Source: Caryophanales bacterium
GTDB taxonomy: Bacteria; Bacillota; Bacilli; Bacillales; DSM-4216
Direction of reading: 5' to 3'
NCBI GenBank assembly: GCA_014896555.1
Contig: JADBKC010000003.1
Coordinates: 1-52,761, forward strand
DNA: 52,761 nucleotides
Each line of letters begins with the position of its first letter. Within the stretch, counting starts at the first letter, position 1. Under the pieces are notes generated by a model, which saw nothing but the letters and a program-made list of their open reading frames with translations, had not been told where the DNA came from and did not search any database. A program made the translations under genes and the position numbers. Of the stretch, positions 44,800 to 52,761 are shown one piece after another.

Positions 44800-44933
44800 C
44801 TTTTTTTCTTTACAGGATAAAGAAAACTATTCTTAGTATACCACTTTTTCATCTATTATCTTCTTTTTGTTGATCCATCCATCCTTCCCCGCTAGAATGA
44901 AAATAACAATTTGCTTTCAAAGGATGAGAAAAC

Positions 44934-46145
44934 GTGAAAAGTGCTGGAATTGTGGTTGAATATAATCCTTTTCATAACGGCCACTTGTATCATATTATGC
45001 AGACGAAACATGTAACAGGTGCTGAAGTGCTGATTGCTGTGATGAGCGGCCATTTTTTGCAAAGAGGAGAACCGGCGCTCCTTTCCAAATGGGCGAGGGC
45101 AAAAATGGCCCTGCATTCCGGAGTTGACCTTGTTGTGGAGCTCCCTTATTATTTCGCCACTCAGAAGGCCGAAACCTTTGCTTTCGGAGCCATTGCTCTT
45201 TTACACGAGCTCGGTGTGGATAGTTTTTGTTTTGGAAGCGAATCAGGGGATATCAAAACGTTTGAAAAAACGGCCATCTTACTGGAAGAAAAAAATGAAT
45301 GGATTCAGAAAGAAATACAAAAATGGGTAAAAACGGGCATCAGCTATCCAAAGGCCCAGTCTCTAGCTATGAAGAACGTTTTGGAAAACATTTCTGTTTT
45401 GGACATATCCAAGCCTAATAATATTTTGGGCCTTCAATATATAAAAGCGAGGAATCGGCTTTCATCACCCATGAAAACGTTTACGATTCCTCGAAAAGGA
45501 GCAGGCTATCACGATAAAAAACCGAATCATTCGATAGCAAGCGCTACTGGTATTCGCCATTCTATTTTTCACCAAACAGGCGTTCGGTTAGACCGTGTAA
45601 AACCGTATGTTCCCGATACGACATTCACCGAATTAAAAAATTATCTTTCCTTTTTCGGTGTTCTCCATCATTGGGAATTGTATTGGCCTTATTTGCAATA
45701 TCAATTGCTTTCTGCTAAGCCGGAGGAACTACATACGATCTACGAAGTGGAAGAAGGAATTGAATATCGGCTGATCGAGGCGGCCCATCAATCCACTTCT
45801 TTTCAGCATTTTATGGAATCCGTCAAAACAAAGCGCTATACATGGACGCGCCTGCAGCGAATGTGCGTACACATTTTAACCAATACATCAAAAGAGCAAA
45901 TGGCGGCTGAATCGCAATATCCTTCCTATATCAGGCTGCTAGGGATGACATCAAAAGGGCGAGAATATTTAAGCAATGTGAAGAAAACATTACAGCTGCC
46001 GTTGATTGCCAAGGCGTCCGTTTATCGGAATCTCTTGACAGCAGATAGGAAAGCGACCAATATTTACGCATTGGGATTGCCTTCAAACAAACGTTCAGAG
46101 CTGCTTAACAGTGATCTTCTCCTTTCTCCTGTGATCATTCCTTAA
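44934..46145 (+). CDS. tmcAL: tRNA(Met) cytidine acetate ligase TmcAL
   Basis: TmcAL makes N4-acetylcytidine at the wobble base of elongator tRNA-Met using acetate and ATP. The nucleotidyltransferase-like N-terminus has GIVVEYNPFHNGHLYH with the HxGH motif, and MSGHFLQRGEPALLSKWARAKMAL is highly conserved. The C-terminal half (SASATGIRHSI) binds tRNA. The start is GTG 44934 with AAAGGATG upstream. Length is 403 residues; B. subtilis calls it ylbM. It is divergent from ylbN. Confidence 0.94.
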   Translation: MKSAGIVVEYNPFHNGHLYHIMQTKHVTGAEVLIAVMSGHFLQRGEPALLSKWARAKMALHSGVDLVVELPYYFATQKAETFAFGAIALLHELGVDSFCFGSESGDIKTFEKTAILLEEKNEWIQKEIQKWVKTGISYPKAQSLAMKNVLENISVLDISKPNNILGLQYIKARNRLSSPMKTFTIPRKGAGYHDKKPNHSIASATGIRHSIFHQTGVRLDRVKPYVPDTTFTELKNYLSFFGVLHHWELYWPYLQYQLLSAKPEELHTIYEVEEGIEYRLIEAAHQSTSFQHFMESVKTKRYTWTRLQRMCVHILTNTSKEQMAAESQYPSYIRLLGMTSKGREYLSNVKKTLQLPLIAKASVYRNLLTADRKATNIYALGLPSNKRSELLNSDLLLSPVIIP

Positions 46146-46191
46146 TCTGTTGTCTTCACTTGAAAAGAAGGAGCAAACAGGAGATTGAAAG

Positions 46192-46214
46192 AGAGGAAGG
46201 TTTCCCTTCTTTTC
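46192..46214 (+). terminator. Possible terminator downstream of tmcAL
   Basis: GAAGG, a four-base loop and CCTTC, extended by AGAG/TTTT wobble pairs, precede a T-rich tract about 50 bases after the tmcAL stop. It is weak. Confidence 0.4.
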
Positions 46215-46311
46215 GTTTGAAAAGTTTTTCCCGCTTTTTGGCAATGGGTCCAGGACTTCTCCACTTTAAGAACGTGGAGGCATTCCTGTTCTCGTTCCAT
46301 TTTTCCGTGTT

Positions 46312-47370
46312 TCATGATTCCTTCGGTTTTAGATTCTGCAAATAAGAAAGGGCATCATCCATCGTTTTGACAGGAACAATTTTCATGTTTGTTTTCGTAT
46401 CTTTGGCCACCTTTACTGCTTCTTCATAATTCGATTGAAATTCTGGGTGCTTCTTCTTCCATTCTTTCGGTACTGGATCATTAGGAGCGAAAAAGATATC
46501 CGCTCCAGCTTTTTCAGCGGCCACTACTTTATAAGCAATTCCTCCAATTCGACCAACGGTTCCGTCCGGAGAAATGGTCCCTGTACCAGCGATTTTATAT
46601 CCTTTCGTAATATCTTGTTTCACCAACTGGTTATAGATTTCCAAACTAAACATAAGTCCCGCAGATGGTCCACCGATGTTTTTCGTATGGATCGTCACTT
46701 TTGGATGAGTGGTCACTTTTATATCGTCCATTAATCCTATTCCAATGCCAGTTTTATGTTTCTGCATAGGGAATTTCATGGTACTGATCGGTTTTGTCAT
46801 TTGTTTTTCTTTGCGAACAATAGTGACTTTCAACTGTGCACCCGGTGGTTTAGATTGGACATATTTCATAAATTGTGAGGATGAAATTAAATTCCTACCG
46901 TCTACCGCAATAATCCTATCTCCTGGCTTTAATACCTTTTCTGCGGGCATATCAGGAAAAACATCCAACACATACACTCCTTTAAAGTGAGTGCGATACG
47001 GCCGTTTGATTTTATGAAAAGCGGCGATGATCGCATTATTTTGTGAGCTGTTCATATCATACATTTGGCGGATATTGTATTCTTCATCTGTTTCCTCTTG
47101 GCCAAACAATTCTTTTTCCGGGATCACTTCATACTTGCGAATAGAAGCGAGCAAATAGGTAGGAAGCGTGGCTTTTCCAATCTTTACTGTTGTCAGCATC
47201 AGTTCTCCCTTTTCTTTTGTCCCGCCTTCGACCTTGATGACCGAATCCAATTCACGGGCGATTCCTGGCTCTGTAATATAATAAGGAAGAGGGGAAAATA
47301 ACATTACAGCCAAGCATAACCCTGCTATAAAAATAAAAAAGTATGACCTTTTATTTTGTCTCACCCTCAT
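46312..47370 (-). CDS. ylbL: Membrane-anchored PDZ and Lon-type serine protease YlbL
   Basis: YlbL is a surface protease; in B. subtilis it helps remove the division inhibitor YneA after DNA damage. One N-terminal membrane helix (SYFFIFIAGLCLAVMLFSPLPYY) is followed by a PDZ domain (GVYVLDVFPDMPAEKVLKPGDRIIAVDG) and a Lon-like domain with catalytic Ser in KNIGGPSAGLMFSLE and Lys in YKVVAAEKAGAD. ATG 47370 with AAGGAG just upstream gives 352 residues. It overlaps ylbK by 20 bases, so both are one transcript. Confidence 0.93.
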   Translation of the reverse strand: MRVRQNKRSYFFIFIAGLCLAVMLFSPLPYYITEPGIARELDSVIKVEGGTKEKGELMLTTVKIGKATLPTYLLASIRKYEVIPEKELFGQEETDEEYNIRQMYDMNSSQNNAIIAAFHKIKRPYRTHFKGVYVLDVFPDMPAEKVLKPGDRIIAVDGRNLISSSQFMKYVQSKPPGAQLKVTIVRKEKQMTKPISTMKFPMQKHKTGIGIGLMDDIKVTTHPKVTIHTKNIGGPSAGLMFSLEIYNQLVKQDITKGYKIAGTGTISPDGTVGRIGGIAYKVVAAEKAGADIFFAPNDPVPKEWKKKHPEFQSNYEEAVKVAKDTKTNMKIVPVKTMDDALSYLQNLKPKES

Positions 47371-48151
47371 GGTTCTCCTTCCAGTCATCTATAATAGTTA
47401 AAATTTCAGGAATCCTTTTACGGGCTTCATTTTCACCAGCTTGAATAATTTCTTGGATGTTCGTAAAACTTCGTGAATTGAATTTTCCTACCGGTGGTTT
47501 GATCATGAGATGTGATTCTACCGTACGATTTTTCATCGCTTCTAGCTGTAAAATGTCGATGCTCTGAATGATAACATCATAAATCGTCGAAATATCCGTT
47601 CCTTTTTTCACTCCCGACACATCAACCCCGATGATAATATCCGCCCCCATTTCCTTTACTACCGAAACTGGGACACGATCCACCACTCCACCGTCCACCA
47701 ATAGTTTACCGTTCCATTTTTCAGGGACAAAGATTCCAGGAATAGAAATGCTCGCCCTAACGGCATCAGCGACGGGACCTTTCGTGAATACAACCTTTTC
47801 TGCCTGTTTCAGGTCCGTGGCGACAATCGCAACGGGCAACATTAAGTCTTCAATATTTTTGCCATGAGTCAATAAACGAATCATGTCTTTGATTCGATTG
47901 CCCGCAATCAATCCCATTTTAGGGACAGTAAAATCTAAAAAGAACTTTTTCCGAAACGCTAAGGAAAACTTGCTTAATTGCTCCATACTGTGGCCCGCAC
48001 CATATAAACTCGCGACAAGAGCACCCATGCTGCTGCCTGCAATCATATCGATAGGAATGGAAGCCTCTTGAAATGCTTTTAATACCCCCACGTGGGCAAA
48101 TCCCTTCGCTCCCCCGGATCCGAGAGCAAGACCGATCTTAAGCTTTGCCAA
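47351..48151 (-). CDS. ylbK: Patatin-like phospholipase family protein YlbK
   Basis: This is a patatin/RssA-type hydrolase. The oxyanion loop is LALGSGGAKGFAHVG, the nucleophile Ser lies in IAGSSMGALVAS near residue 41, and the catalytic Asp is in LLVDGGVVDRVP near residue 152. Length is 266 residues. The start is TTG 48151, with GGAGGT 10 bases upstream. Substrates are unknown, and the pairing with ylbL is conserved in Bacillus. Confidence 0.9.
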   Translation of the reverse strand: MAKLKIGLALGSGGAKGFAHVGVLKAFQEASIPIDMIAGSSMGALVASLYGAGHSMEQLSKFSLAFRKKFFLDFTVPKMGLIAGNRIKDMIRLLTHGKNIEDLMLPVAIVATDLKQAEKVVFTKGPVADAVRASISIPGIFVPEKWNGKLLVDGGVVDRVPVSVVKEMGADIIIGVDVSGVKKGTDISTIYDVIIQSIDILQLEAMKNRTVESHLMIKPPVGKFNSRSFTNIQEIIQAGENEARKRIPEILTIIDDWKENHEGETK

Positions 48152-48349
48152 AACTTACCCGACCTCCTTCTCTATTCAGCTTCCACACTTCCAGTATTTC
48201 CTTGTTCGGTGAAACTCATTTGTTATCATATGGTCTATTTCAAAATCATATGAGTATATTGAATTATCAGGACAAGAAATTCACAGCAGCGATCATTTTA
48301 CCCATTTCCTTACTGTTCAGAGCGAAACTTCAGATAGGAGGTACAGAAC

Positions 48350-49567
48350 ATGACCCCTTCCAAATTAAAAACAGCTGTTTTAGCTCTAATGGCGACTATC
48401 TTTACGTTTTCTTTGATTGCGTTTCCAGAAGAAGCGTTTGAAGCATCCATTAGAGGATTGAATATGTGGTGGGAGGTAGTATTTCCTTCCCTTCTTCCAT
48501 TTTTTATCATATGTGAAATGTTGATTGGCTTTGGAGTGGTCAAATTTATCGGTGTTTTACTAGAGCCGTTAATGCGCCCTCTGTTCCGCGTACCCGGTGC
48601 CGGTGGATTTGTCTGGGCGATGGGAATTGCTTCCGGATTTCCAGCAGGGGCAAAACTGACAGCCAGGTTGCGCCAGGAAGGACAGCTGACTCGAAATGAA
48701 GCAGAGAGACTAGTGTCTTTCACAAATTCTTCTAACCCGTTATTTATTTTTGGTGCAGTTTCTGTAGGATTTTTTTATAACCCTCATCTTGGCGTCATTC
48801 TAGCTCTCTCTCACTATTGCGGTAATTTTCTTGTTGGGTTAACGATGAGATTTTACGGGGAAGATCGGAGAGAAAAAAGAACAAGGAACAACCAAACATC
48901 TCTCTTAAAAGCAGCGTTCAACGCCTTGCATGAAACTAGAATAAAAGAAAATCGACCCATCGGAAAACTATTAGGAGATTCTGTGATGTCATCCATTCAA
49001 ACTCTTTTAATGATAGGTGGATTTATTATTTTATTTTCCGTTGTCAATAAGCTTTTGTACCTTCTACATATCACGTCTTTTGTCAGTCAAATCGTTCAAG
49101 CCCTTTTTTCCTTATTCGGGCTTTCTGCAAGTTTAAGCATCCCTTTTATTTCAGGATTGTTCGAAATCACGCTTGGCAGTCAAATGATCAGCCAAGTTCC
49201 CCATGTACCGGCAATTGAACAAGCCATCCTTGTTAGTTTTCTTCTGGCTTTTAACGGATTTAGTGTTCAAGCACAAGTGGCGAGCATATTGGCGCAAACA
49301 GATATACGCTTTAAACCATTTTTCTTTGCTCGTTTGCTTCACGGCATTTATGCTTCGACCATTGCCTTTTTACTTTGGCCGCTTTTATACGAGCACTTTT
49401 TCAAAAATGGGGAGACACTTCATTCCACTCCGGTATTCAAAAGCGGCCGTCAATCCATGTCTTTGCTTCACTGGTTTGAAAACAACGGTCCTTTCATCAC
49501 CATTTGCGCACTCGTTGTCTATTTATTTATCTATGCTCGCCGTTCCTTTCCCGAACGAATACGCTAA
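48350..49567 (+). CDS. ylbJ: Sporulation integral membrane protein YlbJ
   Basis: YlbJ is a mother-cell membrane protein needed for proper spore development in B. subtilis and related to nucleoside-recognition (Gate) transporters. The 405 residues carry about eight hydrophobic segments, with the Gate-like blocks ASGFPAGAKLTARLRQEGQLT and LVSFTNSSNPLFIFGAVSVGF. AGGAGG precedes ATG 48350. A sigma-E promoter is expected; ATA, 16 bases and CATATGAG near 48227-48254 resembles one but lacks the usual T. The substrate is unknown. Confidence 0.92.
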   Translation: MTPSKLKTAVLALMATIFTFSLIAFPEEAFEASIRGLNMWWEVVFPSLLPFFIICEMLIGFGVVKFIGVLLEPLMRPLFRVPGAGGFVWAMGIASGFPAGAKLTARLRQEGQLTRNEAERLVSFTNSSNPLFIFGAVSVGFFYNPHLGVILALSHYCGNFLVGLTMRFYGEDRREKRTRNNQTSLLKAAFNALHETRIKENRPIGKLLGDSVMSSIQTLLMIGGFIILFSVVNKLLYLLHITSFVSQIVQALFSLFGLSASLSIPFISGLFEITLGSQMISQVPHVPAIEQAILVSFLLAFNGFSVQAQVASILAQTDIRFKPFFFARLLHGIYASTIAFLLWPLLYEHFFKNGETLHSTPVFKSGRQSMSLLHWFENNGPFITICALVVYLFIYARRSFPERIR

Positions 49568-49570
49568 TAC

Positions 49571-49625
49571 AAAACCAGCCAATACAAAGGGGATTTCCCC
49601 TCTTTTTATCAGCTGGTTTGTTTTA
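49571..49625. terminator. Bidirectional terminator between ylbJ and coaD
   Basis: An outer AAACCAGC/GCTGGTTT stem encloses AGGGGATTTCCCCT followed by TTTTT on the plus strand; T runs follow the outer stem on both strands. It fits the short convergent gap between ylbJ and coaD. Confidence 0.85.
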
Positions 49626-49629
49626 GCCG

Positions 49630-50705
<1,076 letters not shown>

Positions 50706-50736
50706 GTTTACTCACCATTGTTAGAAAAATTCTTTC

Positions 50737-50811
50737 TCATGGTATCATAATTTGGCCTTTACCGCTACTAGGAAGCGTTTTCATTATTTTCATTATTTTC
50801 ATTATTTTCAT
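50737..50811 (-). CDS. Possible 24-residue leader ORF upstream of rsmD
   Basis: ATG 50811 has AAGGAG four bases upstream and reads MKIMKIMKIMKTLPSSGKGQ then IMIP and a stop, ending 31 bases before rsmD. The first 12 codons are made by a 9-base tandem repeat. No relatives are known to me; it could be chance. It is listed because the ribosome site and the in-frame repeats coincide. Confidence 0.3.
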   Translation of the reverse strand: MKIMKIMKIMKTLPSSGKGQIMIP

Positions 50812-50817
50812 TATTCT
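50782..50817. repeat. Nine-base tandem repeat, four copies
   Basis: CATTATTTT is repeated three times, followed by CATTATTCT with one change. It lies between rsmD and the csfG-like RNA promoter. Such a tract can change copy number by slippage; nine bases keeps the reading frame of the short ORF. Confidence 0.9.
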
Positions 50818-50856
50818 CCTTATCGATTCTTTTGATGGGTGCTCTCCGTTCTTTAC

Positions 50857-50885
50857 GTATAAATGGAACGGAAATGGGAATAATG
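50857..50885 (+). promoter_or_regulatory. Sigma-F-type promoter of the csfG-like RNA
   Basis: GTATA, a 14-base spacer and GGGAATAATG match the sigma-F consensus GYATA and GGNRANAHTR at every defined base. The spacing equals that of the sigG promoter at 19550-19578 in this window. Confidence 0.7.
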
Positions 50886-50889
50886 AAAC

Positions 50890-51037
50890 TAACAACACTA
50901 GAAAGGTGTTGTTGTCAACCGCGGAGAAGACTTACGTTTCCCCATAAGTTCTTCCTCCGGTTTCTCCTCTCCCTTTACCTTCTATCCTTTTACTAGGAAT
51001 TAGAAGGACCCTGCAGGGAATCCTGTGGGGTTTTTTT
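50890..51037 (+). ncRNA. csfG: CsfG-like sporulation small RNA (ylbH-leader locus)
   Basis: Between rsmD and the DUF7147-type gene the plus strand carries a structured, non-coding stretch. AACAACAC/GTGTTGTT makes the first hairpin. CGGAGAAGACTTA with TAAGTTCTTCCTCCG makes a second of 13 pairs with two bulges and a TTTCCCC-containing loop. A pyrimidine-rich single strand (TTTCTCCTCTCCCTTT) follows, and ACCCTGCAGG-GAAT-CCTGTGGGGT with seven T residues ends it at about 51037. B. subtilis CsfG, a forespore RNA under sigma-F and sigma-G, is known in the ylbG-ylbH interval, so identity is likely by position, promoter and layout. Orientation opposite to rsmD argues against a cis leader. Confidence 0.7.
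51008..51037 (+). terminator. Terminator of the csfG-like RNA
   Basis: ACCCTGCAGG, loop GAAT and CCTGTGGGGT form ten pairs (two G-T wobbles) followed by seven T residues. Confidence 0.9.
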
Positions 51038-51189
51038 CTTTCATCCTTCTGCAGTTGATAGTCGTTTATGACTTGTACTAAGCAAAATCGAAATTCCTAA
51101 AACAAGCAAGCTTGTCCACTCTTTACCTCTGCGATTTTCGCCTTTTCCCTTGTTTGAATTCAAATGTTCCCCAATCACGGATTGTCTTG

Positions 51190-51218
51190 TTGAGCTCTAG
51201 AGAGAGTCGCGCTACAAT
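51190..51218 (+). promoter_or_regulatory. Sigma-A promoter of the DUF7147-type gene
   Basis: TTGAGC, 17 bases and TACAAT lie about 34 bases before the start codon of the gene at 51253. Confidence 0.7.
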
Positions 51219-51252
51219 GTAATAGAATGACAACTAGAACGGAGGAATGAAG

Positions 51253-51642
51253 ATGATTCAACGATTTATTGAACTGGGGGAAGGCTATTCCGATCTTTAT
51301 GAATTAATTGAAATTGCCAAATCCAATCAACACCGCTTAGCTCATTTGATGGCTTTTCATACGGCCATTGGTGAACAGCCCGCAACATCCCTTGTCGCGG
51401 TATTGAATCCAACAGAACGAGGCGAGTTTCAACCTCTATATATTTGCAGAGAAGGCATTCCTCATCCCAATTATAAATCCTCTCAGCGATGGAACGATTT
51501 TAAAAGTGCGGCGTCCTCGCTAGGAAAGGAAATCATTGAGTTAGATGTGAAACCGTCTACATTTTTTGCCGAAAAAGAACTATTTTATCAATATCTGATC
51601 GGCATATTGCGAATGAACCGCTATATTCCGCCTCTTCAATAA
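51253..51642 (+). CDS. Conserved Bacillaceae protein, DUF7147-like
   Basis: This 129-residue protein starts MIQRFIELGEGYSDLYEL and ends YQYLIGILRMNRYIPPLQ. Homologues in Bacillus and Geobacillus are, as I recall, often labelled methylthioribose kinase, but the protein is far too short for that kinase and shows no kinase motif. It has a mixed alpha/beta pattern and no membrane segment. ATG 51253 has GGAGG 7 bases upstream; the ATG at 51247 is too close to it. A sigma-A promoter precedes it. Function unknown. Confidence 0.8.
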   Translation: MIQRFIELGEGYSDLYELIEIAKSNQHRLAHLMAFHTAIGEQPATSLVAVLNPTERGEFQPLYICREGIPHPNYKSSQRWNDFKSAASSLGKEIIELDVKPSTFFAEKELFYQYLIGILRMNRYIPPLQ

Positions 51643-51750
51643 AAAACTTTCAACTGAAAAACAAGACGGATCAAGTAAAAAAAGGCTCCTATGTATCTTT
51701 GAATTTTTTCTCTAGAGTGGATGTAGTAGTAAAACTTTCTATAATGAACC

Positions 51751-51775
51751 AAAAAAGGGAAACTTCCCCTTTTTC
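51751..51775. terminator. Bidirectional terminator between the DUF7147-like gene and ylbG
   Basis: AAAAAAGGGA and TCCCCTTTTT flank a short loop, with A and T tracts on both sides. It lies in the convergent gap after both genes. Confidence 0.8.
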
Positions 51776-51789
51776 CTTTTTCACACCAT

Positions 51790-52065
51790 CTATAGTCCTA
51801 TTTTATAATCATATTCTTTTGCTTTATCCGGTTTCGAGTTTTCAAATTCGGTTTTTAGAAAAGGTTTAAAGGAAGGCTCTACTTTTTTGACAAAGGGTAA
51901 TGCTGATATTTTTTTCATGCAGGCATCTATCTCATCTTGGTTGCAGTACACAACCGCATACTTCATTTTTTTTGAGACATAATGGACATTTCCATATCTT
52001 CTTAATGTCTTGGCTTGTTTTAAACTATAGAGCCAAACAATCATCGCTTGTCTTGCCGTAAACAT
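51790..52065 (-). CDS. ylbG: UPF0298 (DUF2129) family protein YlbG
   Basis: YlbG is a small cytosolic protein of unknown function conserved in Bacilli. The 91 residues contain [33 protein letters not shown] (quoted in part), [20 protein letters not shown] and end [12 protein letters not shown], which match the family along the whole length. GAGGAG precedes ATG 52065. It follows ylbF, separated by a terminator. Confidence 0.93.
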   Translation of the reverse strand: MFTARQAMIVWLYSLKQAKTLRRYGNVHYVSKKMKYAVVYCNQDEIDACMKKISALPFVKKVEPSFKPFLKTEFENSKPDKAKEYDYKIGL

Positions 52066-52154
52066 AGCATCTCCTCATTTTTCAGAATATTTCATATACA
52101 GTCTAACATAGTTTCAAACTCCCATCAATGCCATAGGCGCCTGTTTAAACGATT

Positions 52155-52185
52155 CAAAAAGCAAAGCACGCTCTGTTGCTTTGCT
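52155..52185 (-). terminator. Terminator downstream of ylbF
   Basis: AGCAAAGCA, eight loop bases and TGCTTTGCT form nine perfect pairs followed by TTTT on the minus strand, about ten bases after the ylbF stop. Confidence 0.88.
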
Positions 52186-52195
52186 TACACCTAGT

Positions 52196-52639
52196 TTATG
52201 CAGAGCAGCCGCAAGCTCCTCCAGAGCCACAGCCGCAACCAGATGATTTTTCGAAAAAGGGGTTCCCAACCGGTACTTTGATATGCGGTGACACGGAATG
52301 AGCAATCAACAAGCTGACCTCATCCAATAATTGTTGCAATGCATTTTCCGCTTTCCGAAAAATCGCAACATTTTCATCCAGATCCATTTCTCTTTTCGCC
52401 TCACGGATATTTTTCATCACGTCCGCATAATCAGGATGGAAGCGTCCAAAACGCTGTACTTCTTCATACCGTTCTTTCAGCCTAGAAAAGCGGTTGATTT
52501 TCTCTTTAGTAGCTGGAGTTTTATATAGTCGATCGTAGCACTTTCGATATTGTTCTGCGATATCAGATTGGACTATCATCTCGGCCAATTTCTCGGCCTC
52601 TTCTATTATTTCAATGGTTTCTAATGTTGCAGCAAGCAT
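52196..52639 (-). CDS. ylbF: Y-complex protein YlbF, RNase Y specificity and competence/sporulation regulator
   Basis: YlbF acts with YmcA and YaaT in a complex that steers RNase Y and promotes competence, biofilm formation and sporulation in B. subtilis. The N-terminal com_ylbF helical domain (AEKLAEMIVQSDIAEQYRKCYDRL, VQRFGRFHPDYADVMK) leads to a Gly- and Cys-rich tail SSGCGCGSGGACGCSA, the candidate iron-sulphur ligand region. ATG 52639 after GGAGGTG gives 147 residues; the ORF-track start three codons earlier overlaps the ribosome site. Confidence 0.95.
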   Translation of the reverse strand: MLAATLETIEIIEEAEKLAEMIVQSDIAEQYRKCYDRLYKTPATKEKINRFSRLKERYEEVQRFGRFHPDYADVMKNIREAKREMDLDENVAIFRKAENALQQLLDEVSLLIAHSVSPHIKVPVGNPFFEKSSGCGCGSGGACGCSA

Positions 52640-52761
52640 ACAGCTCACCTCCGTGCCTTTATTTTATCATGTTTTTTGGATGGATGGAAAGAATCAAGGC
52701 ACGGTCGGTTGAGTCAAGCATTTGTGGGAGGAATTTTATTCCATGCAAATCGAGTAAGCGC

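Noticed and set aside
48227-48254. Sigma-E promoter for ylbJ
   Set aside because: The spacing fits, but the -10 CATATGAG lacks the conserved T, so it is only mentioned under ylbJ.
50782-50817. Short tandem repeats as a CRISPR array
   Set aside because: The unit is nine bases with no spacers and no cas genes nearby.
52714-52761. Possible C-terminal fragment of a minus-strand gene (ALTRFAWNKIPPTNA and stop)
   Set aside because: Only 15 codons are visible, and it does not match the YlbE or YlbD ends I remember.

Overview
The window is core chromosome of an endospore-forming Bacillaceae (Firmicutes), probably a Bacillus or near relative. It is A+T-rich, has strong AAGGAGG-type ribosome binding sites, and keeps the order of the Bacillus subtilis pyr, lsp-ileS, divIVA/ylm, spoIIG, dcw and ylb regions almost unchanged. 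Sporulation genes (sigE, sigG, spoIIGA, spoVD, spoVE, ylbJ, a CsfG-like RNA) show that the lineage sporulates. Most genes lie on the minus strand, so the window reads from right to left. No plasmid, phage, insertion sequence, CRISPR array or defence system was seen.

Region 1 (1-9462) is the pyrimidine operon pyrR-pyrB-pyrC-pyrAA-pyrAB-pyrK-pyrD-pyrF, controlled by two PyrR attenuators and one sigma-A promoter. The uracil permease gene pyrP, usual between pyrR and pyrB, is absent. Region 2 (9459-14503) holds rluD, lspA, a DksA-like gene and ileS, the last under a T-box riboswitch. Region 3 (14559-18639) is divIVA-ylmH-ylmG-sepF-ylmE-ylmD-ylmC, the division and RNA-handling cluster. Region 4 (18694-21532) is sigG and the spoIIGA-sigE operon, with a sigma-F promoter before sigG and a Spo0A-type promoter before spoIIGA.

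Region 5 (21821-39144) is the dcw cluster: mraZ-rsmH-ftsL-pbpB, spoVD-murE-[MurF N-domain stub]-mraY-murD-spoVE, murG-divIB, ftsA-ftsZ. It makes lipid II, flips and polymerises it, and builds the division ring. Departures from the B. subtilis layout are: spoVE is broken by indels in two homopolymers; a 148-residue MurF-like N-terminal domain stands alone between murE and mraY; and murB, ylxW, ylxX and sbp are missing.

Region 6 (39462-52761) is the bshC-panE-ylb region: bacillithiol and CoA synthesis (bshC, panE, coaD), RNA modification (tmcAL, rsmD), rpmF with its partner ylbN, sporulation genes (ylbO, ylbJ), ylbF/ylbG, and an intergenic small RNA that fits CsfG. Fifteen or more genes appear to start with GTG or TTG. 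I corrected many ORF-track starts using ribosome binding sites and family lengths. Family comparisons are from memory, not from a search. No convincing undescribed system was found. The best leads are the spoVE lesion, the MurF stub, the mraZ promoter repeats and the csfG/rsmD intergenic region.
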